A stretch of DNA of 64,000 nucleotides from [Scytonema hofmanni] UTEX 2349 (GTDB taxonomy: Bacteria > Cyanobacteriota > Cyanobacteriia > Cyanobacteriales > Nostocaceae): the NCBI RefSeq assembly GCF_000582685.1, contig NZ_KK073768.1:3155403-3219402 (forward strand), in the 5' to 3' direction. The notes below the pieces were generated by a model. That model did no database searches. It was given only the letters and a program-made list of their open reading frames with translations, and was not told the origin of the DNA. Positions 8,413-17,167 of the stretch are shown here, piece by piece (positions within the stretch are counted from its first letter, which is position 1; each line of letters starts with the position of its first letter). A program made the position numbers and the translations under genes.

Positions 8413-9405
8413 ATGAGCATATTTAAAGTTGAAGTAGTCAAAATAAGCAGCGTTAATCCTCATCCCAATGCTGATAGGTTAGACATCGTTACAGTTGAAG
8501 GGATGGCATATCAAGTTATCACCGCCAAAGGTAACTTAAAGAGTGGAGATTTAGCATTTTACTTTCCAATTGATAGTGTAATTCCAGAACAATTTTTAGA
8601 TAAATTTGGCATTCGCAACTACTACTCTAAAAAACTGCGTGCAGCTAAACTGAGAGGAATTTTTTCTGAAGGTTTGCTCATACCTGTAGGTGATAACTTT
8701 ACGGGAAACGTCGGAGATGATTGCACAGAATATTTTGGTGTAACTAAATACGAATATCCGATTCCTCGCGGAATGAGTGGACAAATGGAAAGTCCGATTG
8801 GACATTACAAATTCCCCAGCCCAGAGAATTTAAAACGTTACAAAGATGTGCTGATAGAAGGTGAAGAAATAGTAGTCACAGAGAAGTTACACGGAACTAA
8901 CTTCACCGTCTTAGTTGATGCTGAAGGCATCATAAAAATTGGCAGTCACAATTACTTTTGGAAAAATAACGAAGCGAATAAAACTCTAGTTTACATCAGA
9001 GCATACAACGAAAATGAAGCTTTGCATAAAGTCCCAGTAAATACTCAGATTTTTGGGAAAATCTACGGCGTACAAGATATTAAATATGGCTTGAACAATG
9101 GCAAAATTAAAATTGCTTTATTTGCTGTACGTAGTGATGGAAAATTCCTAAATTACAGTGAATTTGTGGATTTTTGTGAAGAGTATAATCTACCGAGAGT
9201 GCCTTTACTTTATATTGGTGCTTACAGTTATGTCGTTGTGTCTCAGTTCAATAATGCTGATAGTGTCACAAGTCCAAATTGTATGATGGAAGGTGTTGTT
9301 GTGCAACCAATAGTTGAGAGAAGGCACGCCATAATCGGTAGAGTAGTGCTGAAATTAATCAGCGATCGCTATCTACTTCGTCAAGATGGAACTGAACTAC
9401 ATTAA
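8413..9405 (+). CDS. RNA ligase, DraRnl/DRB0094 type
   Basis: This 330-residue protein belongs to the nucleotidyltransferase ligases that seal RNA, of the Deinococcus DRB0094 kind. An N-terminal OB-like domain (about 1-130, including NPHPNADRLDIVTVEG) precedes the adenylyltransferase domain. Motif I is TEKLHGTNF with nucleophile Lys158, motif III is ALFAVR, motif IV is EGVVVQP and motif V is VLKLIS. GAGGTG sits six bases before the ATG at 8413, a good ribosome binding site. An AAA ATPase follows downstream. The reaction would be ATP-dependent sealing of nicked RNA, probably with 3'-OH and 5'-phosphate ends; the natural substrate cannot be read from sequence. Confidence 0.88.
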   Translation: MSIFKVEVVKISSVNPHPNADRLDIVTVEGMAYQVITAKGNLKSGDLAFYFPIDSVIPEQFLDKFGIRNYYSKKLRAAKLRGIFSEGLLIPVGDNFTGNVGDDCTEYFGVTKYEYPIPRGMSGQMESPIGHYKFPSPENLKRYKDVLIEGEEIVVTEKLHGTNFTVLVDAEGIIKIGSHNYFWKNNEANKTLVYIRAYNENEALHKVPVNTQIFGKIYGVQDIKYGLNNGKIKIALFAVRSDGKFLNYSEFVDFCEEYNLPRVPLLYIGAYSYVVVSQFNNADSVTSPNCMMEGVVVQPIVERRHAIIGRVVLKLISDRYLLRQDGTELH

Positions 9406-9693
9406 TCAGAAATAGCAGAGTAATATCGTCGGAAGAATTACTATAATTAGAAAGCACCTAGTTGCCCTAGCTGCGCTTAAGCCTAGATGCCACATGCGTG
9501 AGTGTCGGCTCACTTTTTTTGCAGTGGCTCGGCTATACTAACGCAGGCTCCTCCATGACCCCTGTCAAGTGCGCGGAGGTTTTAAGTAAGTCGGCGTTCA
9601 TAGTGCAAGATGTAAGTTATATTACAAGAAAAGTTTTTTCCCATCTCCTAGATTACAACAGAACAACTTAACCACCGCCGCACAAATTAAAAT
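9406..9693. other. Intergenic region with repeat arms, possibly structured
   Basis: A palindrome-bearing repeat runs from about 9487 (GATGCCACATGC) to about 9538 (GCAGTGGCTCGGCTAT). Both ends match the ends of the composite repeat at 60110-60187, but the interior is replaced by a GTGAGT-GTCGG-CTCAC hairpin and a T-run. The segment at 9545-9585 contains CCTCC and GGAGG arms. No known RNA family was recognised. Confidence 0.5.
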
Positions 9694-10896
9694 ATGGATT
9701 TTGATTATTATAGACAAAATGAAGGGACTCCAACGAATAACAATCGTCAAAGCTTATTAGCTAGCGGTTGGCGACCATTTAACCGAGAGTTTGACTGGGG
9801 ATTTCTGTGGCATTTGTTGTATACTGATGCAGGGGAATTAACTCAAAAAAGTTTGAACTTAGCAAGTAATATTGCTGATAATTTGGGACGGACTAATTAT
9901 GCTTGGTGGGCTAATATATTAAATGTTGTTTCTGATAATACGCGCTACGAAATAGAAAAACTTTGGAATTACATCACACCTGAACCTAACTCACCAGATC
10001 ATCGCTACAAAGATGTTTTAAGTACAGAAACGCCCATCGTTCAATTTGTGAGCCGCAACAGTATCCCTATTGATTACGTTCTTAATAGACTTCAAGAAAT
10101 TACTGTATTAAGAGTTTTAGAATTATTAGGTCGTCCAGATATTATTACCCAATATTATTTAGAAAGAGATTTTTATTTTCCGGTTAACCGATTTGTTAAT
10201 TGGGAACGCTTAGATGTGATAAATACAGTTTATGCTTACTGGTCTGGGCATGATGTTTGGTTGCAAATTGACCCTTACGATCGCGGAAGACGACAATATA
10301 CTTTAATGGCAAGAACTTTAACACCATTAATTAATAAAGCAACTTTCGACTTAGCAATGATGTTGAGTGGATATCAAAGTCGTGTGGGTAAGGTTCACAG
10401 TCAATTTCCCATTCGGACTTTTCCCGAAGATATCCAAAGTTTTACAGATTCAGTACAACAAGCAGTTCTCAATCAAAAGCAGCTAGCAGTTTTAGTACAC
10501 GGGGAACCAGGTACAGGTAAAACCGTATGGACGCAAGCTGTAGCCAAAGAAATTCTTGTGCCTTTAGGATATGTGATTTTTATTTTAGATCACGATGCGA
10601 TCGCTAACTTTGTCCCACCCACATATTTAGAAAGAATTTGTATTATTATCAACGAAGCTGATAACTTAGCACAAGACCGTGCCAGCGAAGTAGCGCAATA
10701 CAATAATAAAACGGAACACATTCTCAGCTTGTTGGATGGCACATTATACCAAAGTGTAATTGATGAATCTGGTATTCAAATGCAACAGCGTTTGGTCATT
10801 TTGATGACTTGCAACACAACTGAAAGATTAGACCCAGCAATGTTACGTAAAGGTCGGATAGATTTAATGTATAAATTTGAGCAAAAATTTGTTTAA
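9694..10896 (+). CDS. AAA ATPase linked to RNA ligase
   Basis: A 400-residue protein with an N-terminal region of unknown fold (about 1-240) and a C-terminal AAA core. Walker A is GEPGTGKT (270-277). The Walker B position reads IIINEADN with Asn320 in place of the usual Asp and Glu321 kept. Sensor 1 is LMTCNTTE and the arginine-finger region is RKGRIDL near the C-terminus. The core resembles BCS1/FtsH-like AAA domains. Its position 288 bases after an RNA ligase suggests joint function in RNA repair or remodelling, but this is inference; the gap contains a dispersed repeat. Confidence 0.8.
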   Translation: MDFDYYRQNEGTPTNNNRQSLLASGWRPFNREFDWGFLWHLLYTDAGELTQKSLNLASNIADNLGRTNYAWWANILNVVSDNTRYEIEKLWNYITPEPNSPDHRYKDVLSTETPIVQFVSRNSIPIDYVLNRLQEITVLRVLELLGRPDIITQYYLERDFYFPVNRFVNWERLDVINTVYAYWSGHDVWLQIDPYDRGRRQYTLMARTLTPLINKATFDLAMMLSGYQSRVGKVHSQFPIRTFPEDIQSFTDSVQQAVLNQKQLAVLVHGEPGTGKTVWTQAVAKEILVPLGYVIFILDHDAIANFVPPTYLERICIIINEADNLAQDRASEVAQYNNKTEHILSLLDGTLYQSVIDESGIQMQQRLVILMTCNTTERLDPAMLRKGRIDLMYKFEQKFV

Positions 10897-10917
10897 GCCT
10901 TACAAAGAAAGTCTTAA

Positions 10918-11166
10918 TCAGCTGAGAAATCCATCTGGCACAATCGGCGGCTTATCGGGGTGATAATAAATACCCATATCTACGCCAAAAAACCAGTCCA
11001 TGCGCTCTGACCAAAGTATCAGCAGTATTGCTTTCAACAACCCTGGTATTAATTCTTGCAGTTCGTTATCCACAGGTGTTTCGTCAGAGTCGGGTAGTTC
11101 TTCAGCAGAGGGCAAGTACCTCGGCAGATTAAATAACATGGCTGGTTTTTTGTAAAACTCGAACAT
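10918..11166 (-). pseudogene. Truncated Uma2-family (DUF820) protein
   Basis: The frame from the ATG at 11166 encodes 82 residues (FYKKPAMLFNLPRYLPSAEELPDSDETPVDNELQELIPGL split across this stretch, ending PDKPPIVPDGFLS). Uma2 proteins begin with the same layout and then have the PD-(D/E)XK catalytic core, about 200-260 residues in all; the PDGFLS segment is where the core begins. The frame ends 22 bases from the AAA gene's stop, so the catalytic half is missing. The complete relative in this window is at 50398-51183. Confidence 0.6.
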
Positions 11167-11206
11167 GATATTATAACGATTTTCTCTTCTAGTAGAGGCA
11201 CAGATT

Positions 11207-11515
11207 TTAGGAATGGGGAAATTTCCGCACTTGATATTCACTAGACTCCACAATAGGATAAGATTTTCCCATTGCTGCGTCAAACTTCAAAGCGATCGCC
11301 TTTAAATCTGCTTCGGGTACAGCGTCCCAATGTTCGCGAGTTTGCCAACGAATTATTAGCACAACTTCTGTAGGATCGTTGGGGTTGATCCAAACCTCTT
11401 TACCCATAAATCCTGGATACTTAGCCAGCGCTGCTGTCCAAATTTCTGCATCCTTCTGGATACATTTTTCTCGCAGTTCGGGCGGGATTTTCACCTTTAG
11501 TAGTTCGATAACCAC
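11207..11515 (-). CDS. TIGR03792 family protein (ABM-like fold)
   Basis: This 102-residue protein matches the cyanobacterial TIGR03792 family. The pattern of an N-terminal strand (VIELLKVKIPPELREKCIQK), a Trp-containing helix, GFMGKEVWINPNDPTEVVLIIRW and a C-terminal helix with MGKSYPIVES fits a dimeric alpha/beta barrel of the antibiotic-biosynthesis-monooxygenase type. No catalytic residues can be assigned. It is upstream of the Uma2 remnant on the same strand. Confidence 0.75.
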   Translation of the reverse strand: MVIELLKVKIPPELREKCIQKDAEIWTAALAKYPGFMGKEVWINPNDPTEVVLIIRWQTREHWDAVPEADLKAIALKFDAAMGKSYPIVESSEYQVRKFPHS

Positions 11516-11656
11516 ACCTTTTATTCCTTGTATAATAGTGCAAATTTGCCAAAATATAGTTGTAGGCTAAAATAGCGCTTGCTTTCAGCATAGCTTTAAT
11601 TAGTTACACACAAAACCAAGAATTGGCTCCTTTAAAAAAAGTAATAGGAAAAAAAT

Positions 11657-11980
11657 ATGGACAACAACAATTGGGTGCAACAATTATTAATGGTTGGTAT
11701 TGGTACAACCTCTTTGGTAGCAGACAAACTCAAGCAAGTGGGCGATGATTTGGTCAAAGATGGCAAGCTCAATCCGGAACAAGCCAAAGCCGTAATCGAT
11801 GATATTGCACAGCAGTTAAAGTCCGAACAGGGCAACTTTGAGGGCAACATGCAACGGCAAATGCGAAATATGATGCAGGATTTTGGTGTTGCTCGCCAGT
11901 CAGAAGTGGACGAACTACGCGGTAGAATTGATCGTCTAGAGCGTCAAATTCGCGATTTAGAAAATAAACTCTGGCGTTAG
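11657..11980 (+). CDS. Phasin-like small helical protein
   Basis: A 107-residue, highly charged helical protein. The segment VADKLKQVGDDLVKDGKLN followed by AKAVIDDIAQQLKSE and a C-terminal heptad pattern (DELRGRIDRLERQIRDLENKL) resembles small phasin-family and granule-associated proteins seen in cyanobacteria. The C-terminal coiled coil suggests oligomerisation. GGAAAAAAAT precedes the ATG. It lies 82 bases upstream of the FKBP gene on the same strand. Confidence 0.6.
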   Translation: MDNNNWVQQLLMVGIGTTSLVADKLKQVGDDLVKDGKLNPEQAKAVIDDIAQQLKSEQGNFEGNMQRQMRNMMQDFGVARQSEVDELRGRIDRLERQIRDLENKLWR

Positions 11981-12061
11981 GATGCGCTTTCTGATTTAAA
12001 CTAAGTTTTGTCCTACTGGTAAACAAGAATCTGAGACTACGTATGTAGGGAGGACTGATGA

Positions 12062-12583
12062 ATGAAAGCAATTTTACTTAGTGTGGGTTTCATGCTGGTC
12101 TGTGTAGTGGTTTTAGTATTGGCTAAAGTTGGGGCAAAACAAGATACATTTGTTGCTTCATCTTTAACTCAAACTACACCAGCGTCCACTACTGTAACTG
12201 AAAACAATACCTTGATAGCGAGCAAAACTATGGCTGATGAAAAAGTCGTCACTACCCCCTCTGGATTGAAGTACGTCGAAATAGTAGAGGGGACTGGTGA
12301 TACTCCTAAAACCGGACAAAAAGTGACAGTACACTACATCGGCACATTAGAAGATGGTACAAAGTTTGATAGTTCACGCGATCGCAAACGTCCCTTCGAT
12401 TTTAAACTTGGTGTCGGACAAGTCATCAAAGGTTGGGACGAAGGACTTAGCACTATGAAAGTAGGCGGTCGTCGCAAATTAATCATCCCCCCAGAGTTAG
12501 GTTATGGTGCCCGTGGTGCTGGTGGTGTCATTCCTCCTAACGCTACCCTGCTTTTTGATGTGGAGTTGTTGGAAGTTGGGTAA
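12062..12583 (+). CDS. Membrane-anchored FKBP-type peptidyl-prolyl isomerase
   Basis: A 173-residue protein with a single N-terminal hydrophobic segment (about 3-22, signal or anchor), a Thr/Ser-rich linker, and a complete FKBP domain (about 65-173). Typical FKBP residues are visible: VTVHYIGTLEDGTKFDSSRDR, FDFKLGVGQVIKGWDEGL, and GYGARGAGGVIPPNATLLFDVELL. It would assist folding by proline isomerisation on the periplasmic or lumenal side of a membrane. The gene ends before an inverted repeat shared with the convergent toxin gene. Confidence 0.92.
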   Translation: MKAILLSVGFMLVCVVVLVLAKVGAKQDTFVASSLTQTTPASTTVTENNTLIASKTMADEKVVTTPSGLKYVEIVEGTGDTPKTGQKVTVHYIGTLEDGTKFDSSRDRKRPFDFKLGVGQVIKGWDEGLSTMKVGGRRKLIIPPELGYGARGAGGVIPPNATLLFDVELLEVG

Positions 12584-12599
12584 TGGTTAGTTGTTAGTT

Positions 12600-12642
12600 G
12601 TTAGTAGTTGGTAGTTGGTAGGAAATTCAACCAACTACTAAC
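12600..12642. terminator. 13-bp inverted repeat between convergent genes
   Basis: GTTAGTAGTTGGT (12600-12612) and its exact complement (12630-12642) can form a hairpin with a 17-base loop. It sits between the FKBP and ParE-like genes and could end transcription in either direction, though no clean T-run follows on the plus strand. Confidence 0.5.
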
Positions 12643-12665
12643 CTTTAATAAAAAACTTACTCGTA

Positions 12666-12959
12666 TTATTCTGTAAATAAAGACTCTAAATTTCGATAAA
12701 CACTAATTACACGCACAATTTCAACTTCACTGTTTATAACTCGGTAAAGAATAATATAATCATCTAAAGGAACGCCCCTTAAATCAGGTTTAATATTTCC
12801 ATAGCTCCGTCCCATATTGGGAAAATTAGCTAAATATTTACACTTTTTATCAAACTCATCAACAAAACGCTCTCCAGCATCAATATTTATCCTAGCAAAA
12901 TAATCAATAATTTCCGACAAATCTTGGCTTGCTTCTGGAGAGATAATATGTTGTTTCAT
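12666..12959 (-). CDS. parE: ParE/RelE-superfamily toxin
   Basis: A 97-residue protein with the ParE pattern: EASQDLSEIIDYFARINIDAGERFVDEF in the first half, NMGRSYGNIKPDLRGVPLDDYIILYRV in the middle, and EIVRVISVYRNL at the end. ParE toxins act on DNA gyrase while related RelE toxins cut mRNA; the Arg and Tyr positions here fit ParE-type proteins better. The start codon overlaps the antitoxin stop by four bases, so the pair is translationally coupled. Confidence 0.85.
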   Translation of the reverse strand: MKQHIISPEASQDLSEIIDYFARINIDAGERFVDEFDKKCKYLANFPNMGRSYGNIKPDLRGVPLDDYIILYRVINSEVEIVRVISVYRNLESLFTE

Positions 12960-13222
12960 CCTTGCTTTTCTCTCGCTTGACGCAATTTTTCCCGTAGTTG
13001 CTCAACTACAACTTCCCCATCAATACCTTCTCCTTTATCCAACTGAACAATCGCAATCTCAACTTTTTGTCGTGTTTCTTCTACCCAGTGCTGATAACCT
13101 TTTTCCCACTCTAATAGCAGCTTTAAGGCTTTACTAAGAACTTCTTCCGCATCCGCATATCTACCTGTAGCAATTTGCGCTTCGATAATTTGCTCTAGTT
13201 CAGGTTTTAGTTGGATATTCAT
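12956..13222 (-). CDS. parD: ParD-like antitoxin
   Basis: An 88-residue protein with an N-terminal ribbon-helix-helix-like region (MNIQLKPELEQIIEAQIATGRYADAEEVLSKAL split here) and a charged helical C-terminus that would wrap the toxin. It is the first gene of the operon and probably represses it. Upstream lies about 150 bases before the dnaB stop on the same strand. Confidence 0.83.
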   Translation of the reverse strand: MNIQLKPELEQIIEAQIATGRYADAEEVLSKALKLLLEWEKGYQHWVEETRQKVEIAIVQLDKGEGIDGEVVVEQLREKLRQAREKQG

Positions 13223-13378
13223 AATTTATACTTTTAGTTTATTTACAGCTTTAACCTTGTTATAACAACACTCTTAGTGTTCAAGCAAAGAGCTAGGCAT
13301 TTTTTTATTGGTTCTTGCCAAAGCATTTAATAATGTTTTAATAATTATTTGACCTGGCTAAATTTTTGAACCTGATGG

Positions 13379-16222
13379 TCAATAATTACCTTGTTTAGCT
13401 AAATTTTTAAACTTAGTAAACTGCGGGTCAAACAAAAGTTTCACAGTTCCTGTCGGACCATTGCGGTGTTTAGCAATTATCACTTCAGCCACACCGCGTT
13501 CGGGTGTATCTGGCGTATAATATTCATCTCGGTAAAGCATAATAACTAAATCGGCGTCTTGCTCGATGGAACCCGATTCTCTCAAATCAGACAACATCGG
13601 ACGCTTATTAGTACGCGCTTCGACACCTCTACTCAACTGAGATAAAGCAATAACAGGCACACTTAATTCACGAGCCAAACCTTTGAGACTGCGCGTAATT
13701 CTCGATAATTCTTGTACGCGATTATCGCCGGCACCTTCCATTAATTGCAAGTAATCTATGACAATTAATCCCAATTCTGTTCCTTGTTCTGCTTGCAAAC
13801 GTCGCGCTTGACTCCGCATTTGTGTAACTGTAATATTCGGCGTATCGTCAATATAAATTGGCATTTCTGAGAGCATACCAATAGCACGGCTTAAAGGTTC
13901 CCACTGAGCTTGACTGATGCGTCCACTCCGCAAATAACCACTTTCAATTCTCGCTTCACTAGCTAATAATCGCTGCGCTAATTGCTCTTTTGACATTTCT
14001 AAACTGAAAAAAGCAACTGGTAATTTATAAGAACTAGCAACATTCTGAGCCAGATTCAGACAGAAAGCGGTATTGTGAACACAGATATCATTGGCAACAA
14101 AATTGTGTGTTTCAGGAATTGTCAAATCATAAACTTGTTTATTGCCAACTGACTCGATAGAAACAATTTCATCCCAATAAACATCACTCGCGGCTAACTG
14201 CTGAAGTGGTAAATCTTCTAAAGTAGTTGCTAATATCCACAGTCTTTCTCGTGATAAAGCACGTTTGCCTACATGGATATTTGAATACCCTTTAATTCCG
14301 GCACGTTGAGCTAAAATAGTCCAAGGTTCATTACCTTTAGCTGCTGCTATCTGTTCCCAAATTTCTACAGGGATAAGGTCTCTATTTGTTTGATATCTCT
14401 TTTGAGCTATTGCATCTGAGACTTTTGCTAATGCCTCTTCTTTGCCAAAAATACCAATTTCTGAGATAAAAGTTTTGATACTCTGGGCATCAGTAATATC
14501 TAGTTGCCAAGCTTGTCTGCGAGTATCTTTATATTTTACAGAGCCTTTTTTGAGACTGGCAATAATTCCAAATCGCAATAACAAATGTTGTATTTGTCTG
14601 GCTAATTTTTCACTGACAGTACAGTAGCCTAATTGCGATTGACCGCTTGCAAGTAAAGTAGCCCATCCATCGGTTGCAAATAGACGATTGAGGAATAAGG
14701 AAAGTTGTGCTTTTTCTAATTTAAAGACAATGGCTGGGATAGTTTTAGTATGAGCATCTTTACCCCATAAACCTAATTTTTCTAACCAAATTGTCAAAGC
14801 ATTTTTACTAGACTTTCTAATACTAGCAAATCCATGAGGTGCAAATTCTTCTGACTCCATTTCCAGAGTTTTACATAATAGCTGATAAGTGTCATACTTT
14901 GGTACACACTCTCCTTTTTGCCACATACAAAGTAAAGATGAAGTTACTCCTAGTTCATAACTCAATTGTTTAGCAGATAATGAACGAGAGCGAATAGCCA
15001 TTTTGAGACTTTCGGCAAAAAGCTGTCTTTGAGTAGCAATAAATTCTAAATCTCCTCGAACACACAATGATGGTGTCCGTTTGCCTTGGGAATTTTCCCA
15101 TCCTACTGACAAACCACCAAATTCAATTACTGCTTGGGAAAAATCTGTTTGCAATAATGGGTTGCTGTTTGTAAATCTGGGAGTGCTGTTAGTTAAACCA
15201 CCATCACCAATCAAATAACCTAACAATTTGACCTCGCACTCGCGGATAGTTTCTGTCCCAAACACATTTATTTTGCGAGGAATTGCAATCTTATCACCAA
15301 CTTGCAGAGTTTCTAATCTTTGCCAACCCTTAATAGTTAAAAATGGGTGAGTAATTGTGGTTTCAATTACCCGACCCAAGCAAGTTGTTACGCGGAAAAC
15401 TGGTTTAATACCATCATCTACAAATGCAGATGGTTGGGTAAAGATAAATTTCCAATCATCATTTAAGGTTAATAATGAACCTTGACGTTGCTGATATAAC
15501 TCTTCAATCGTCGCAATTTGTCCATCTGCTAAAACGATTTCTGAATCATGACTGAGGCATTTCCCCATTGACGGTCTGCCAGCGACAATGATTAAATCAG
15601 AACGCTGAAAGCCGGTTGTCATGGCATCTAAATCATAAAATCCGCAGGGAATACCCGGTAAAGCTATACCTTGATGACGATTTTCTATATCCTGAAAAGC
15701 ATTAATTAAAGTGTCAGCAATGTGAATTAAACCTGATTGGGGACGTTCTTGAGTTACGTTGAAAACTTTCTGTTCTGCTTGATCTAAAACTATTGGTAAT
15801 TCTTTTTCTGTCTCGAAACCGAGATGGACAATTTCATTACCAGCTTTAATTAACTGACGTCGCAGATATTTTTCTGTTACTAGCGATGCTAAAGCGTCGA
15901 TGTTAACAGCGGAAACGGTGCGATCTACAAGAGAGGCTAATTTATTTCTGCCACCAATGCGGGCAAGCATATTATGGTCAGCTAGCCAATTGATTACCGC
16001 TAGCAAATCCGTGGGTTTACGTTGAGCAAAAAGACGCAGCGCGGCTTGATAAATGTCTTTATGAGCGCTAATATAAAAAGCTTCTGGAATAAGACTTTCG
16101 CTAACTCGTCCGATCGCTTCTGGGTCTAATAAAATTCCCCCCAAAATCGCTTCTTCCGCTTCGATGTTTTGGGGTGGCAAGCGATCGCTTCCATCGCCTT
16201 GAAAACTTAATTCTTCAGCCAT
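13379..16222 (-). CDS. dnaB: Replicative DNA helicase DnaB with an in-frame intein
   Basis: The 947-residue reading frame is a 451-residue DnaB interrupted by a 496-residue intein. The N-extein (1-221) has the DnaB N-terminal domain (PPQNIEAEEAILGGILLDPEA) and ends in the P-loop GRPSMGK. The C-extein (230 residues) resumes with TAFCLNLAQNVA and contains the Walker B region LIVIDYLQLMEG, the arginine-finger segment and QDADLVIMLYRDEYY. Splicing must restore the P-loop before the helicase can work. rplI lies directly upstream on the same strand, the usual bacterial order. Length after splicing matches ordinary DnaB. Confidence 0.97.
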   Translation of the reverse strand: MAEELSFQGDGSDRLPPQNIEAEEAILGGILLDPEAIGRVSESLIPEAFYISAHKDIYQAALRLFAQRKPTDLLAVINWLADHNMLARIGGRNKLASLVDRTVSAVNIDALASLVTEKYLRRQLIKAGNEIVHLGFETEKELPIVLDQAEQKVFNVTQERPQSGLIHIADTLINAFQDIENRHQGIALPGIPCGFYDLDAMTTGFQRSDLIIVAGRPSMGKCLSHDSEIVLADGQIATIEELYQQRQGSLLTLNDDWKFIFTQPSAFVDDGIKPVFRVTTCLGRVIETTITHPFLTIKGWQRLETLQVGDKIAIPRKINVFGTETIRECEVKLLGYLIGDGGLTNSTPRFTNSNPLLQTDFSQAVIEFGGLSVGWENSQGKRTPSLCVRGDLEFIATQRQLFAESLKMAIRSRSLSAKQLSYELGVTSSLLCMWQKGECVPKYDTYQLLCKTLEMESEEFAPHGFASIRKSSKNALTIWLEKLGLWGKDAHTKTIPAIVFKLEKAQLSLFLNRLFATDGWATLLASGQSQLGYCTVSEKLARQIQHLLLRFGIIASLKKGSVKYKDTRRQAWQLDITDAQSIKTFISEIGIFGKEEALAKVSDAIAQKRYQTNRDLIPVEIWEQIAAAKGNEPWTILAQRAGIKGYSNIHVGKRALSRERLWILATTLEDLPLQQLAASDVYWDEIVSIESVGNKQVYDLTIPETHNFVANDICVHNTAFCLNLAQNVASSYKLPVAFFSLEMSKEQLAQRLLASEARIESGYLRSGRISQAQWEPLSRAIGMLSEMPIYIDDTPNITVTQMRSQARRLQAEQGTELGLIVIDYLQLMEGAGDNRVQELSRITRSLKGLARELSVPVIALSQLSRGVEARTNKRPMLSDLRESGSIEQDADLVIMLYRDEYYTPDTPERGVAEVIIAKHRNGPTGTVKLLFDPQFTKFKNLAKQGNY
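14072..15559 (-). other. Intein in the DnaB P-loop with LAGLIDADG endonuclease
   Basis: The intein starts at Cys222 (CLSHDSEIV) and ends with HN before the Thr of the P-loop. Block A begins CLSHDSEIVLADGQ, block B has the TTITHPFLTIKGWQRL His, and block F/G reads VYDLTIPETHNFVANDICVHN minus its first residue. Two LAGLIDADG-like motifs, LLGYLIGDGGLT and LNRLFATDGWAT, mark a homing endonuclease. A helix-turn-helix-like stretch (LSAKQLSYELGVTSS) lies between splice blocks and endonuclease motifs. All key splicing residues (Cys1, block B His, terminal His-Asn, +1 Thr) are present, so it should be active. Confidence 0.93.
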
Positions 16223-16289
16223 AAACTATTTTATATATAAATTGGGGATTTTATATCTCTGACAAAATCCCTTTTAATCAGGTGTAAAT

Positions 16290-16460
16290 GGACATTCCTT
16301 CGTAGTAAGCGGCTCTATCCCTTAAAATTTTGATTTCAGCGGTAAACCGCTCACTAGGTTGTTTTAAGTGAAATTTCACCCACTTAAACACTCAACAGCA
16401 AATGACGAACCACAGATCCACACAAATTAACAGAGTGTGCATCTGTGGTTTCACAAAAAG
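16290..16460. repeat. Two dispersed palindromes between dnaB and rplI
   Basis: One repeat (about 16302-16362) has arms around AGCGG and CCGCT with GTAGTAAGCGGCTC at its left. The second (about 16402-16451) pairs AACCACAGATCCACAC with GTGTGCATCTGTGGTT and could form a long hairpin. Confidence 0.6.
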
Positions 16461-16463
16461 TTG

Positions 16464-16922
16464 TTAGTTAGATACGACTTCAATATCGATTTGCGCGGTT
16501 ACTTCCGAATGCAGCTTAATTTCAGCTTTATAAGTACCTGTTTGGCTAATATCAGGTATAGTAATACCGCGCCGATCTACTTCTAGCCCCGCACTTTCTT
16601 TAATTGCATCAACAACTTCTTGAGTAGTGACAGTACCGAAAATCGACTCACCTTCACCAACTTGCTTGGCAATTCTCAAGCTAGCAACTTTTTCCAAAGC
16701 TGCTTTTTGCTCAAGTGCTTGTTGCTTGAGTTCTAATTGTCGCTGACGTTCCACCTCGCGACGGCGTTCAACTTGCTTTAGAATACCAGGAGTAGCATTA
16801 ATTGCCAGCTTCTGTGGAATCAGATAATTACGAGCATAGCCAGGAGCAACTTCTACTAAGTCGCCAGATTTTCCCAGCTTGTTGACATCTTGGTTTAAAA
16901 CTAACTGTATGCGTTTCGCCAT
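16464..16922 (-). CDS. rplI: 50S ribosomal protein L9
   Basis: The 152-residue protein has the L9 signature GDLVEVAPGYARNYLIPQKLA near residues 21-41, the long central helix rich in Glu and Arg, and the C-terminal domain with GESIFGTVTTQEVVDAI and VDRRGI. It binds 23S rRNA in the large subunit. It is the gene before dnaB on the same strand, separated by about 240 bases that contain repeats. Confidence 0.97.
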   Translation of the reverse strand: MAKRIQLVLNQDVNKLGKSGDLVEVAPGYARNYLIPQKLAINATPGILKQVERRREVERQRQLELKQQALEQKAALEKVASLRIAKQVGEGESIFGTVTTQEVVDAIKESAGLEVDRRGITIPDISQTGTYKAEIKLHSEVTAQIDIEVVSN

Positions 16923-17167
16923 CGTTTTTCTTTTTTCTCTTTCCGGTAAAATCTGTCTGTTCTTAGCTTTGGGCAGGGTAACTCACATGATTTGTAGCTG
17001 TGTTCCCACAAGCTAATCAGAGCATATAGCTTAAAGCTTACAGATCCTAGCTTCATCTAGGGTGCGATCGCAACCATTAGTCACAATAAAGTTCTACCCG
17101 ACAAAGCAAAGTCAATAGTCCACCAGTCCACAGCCCAAAGTTTTGACTCTTGACTCTTGACTCCTAA

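Noticed and set aside
9440..9600. A known RNA gene (tmRNA, 6S or SRP type) in the ligase-ATPase gap
   Set aside because: No tRNA-like ends, tag frame or SRP tetraloop region could be found; the recognisable parts are dispersed-repeat arms.
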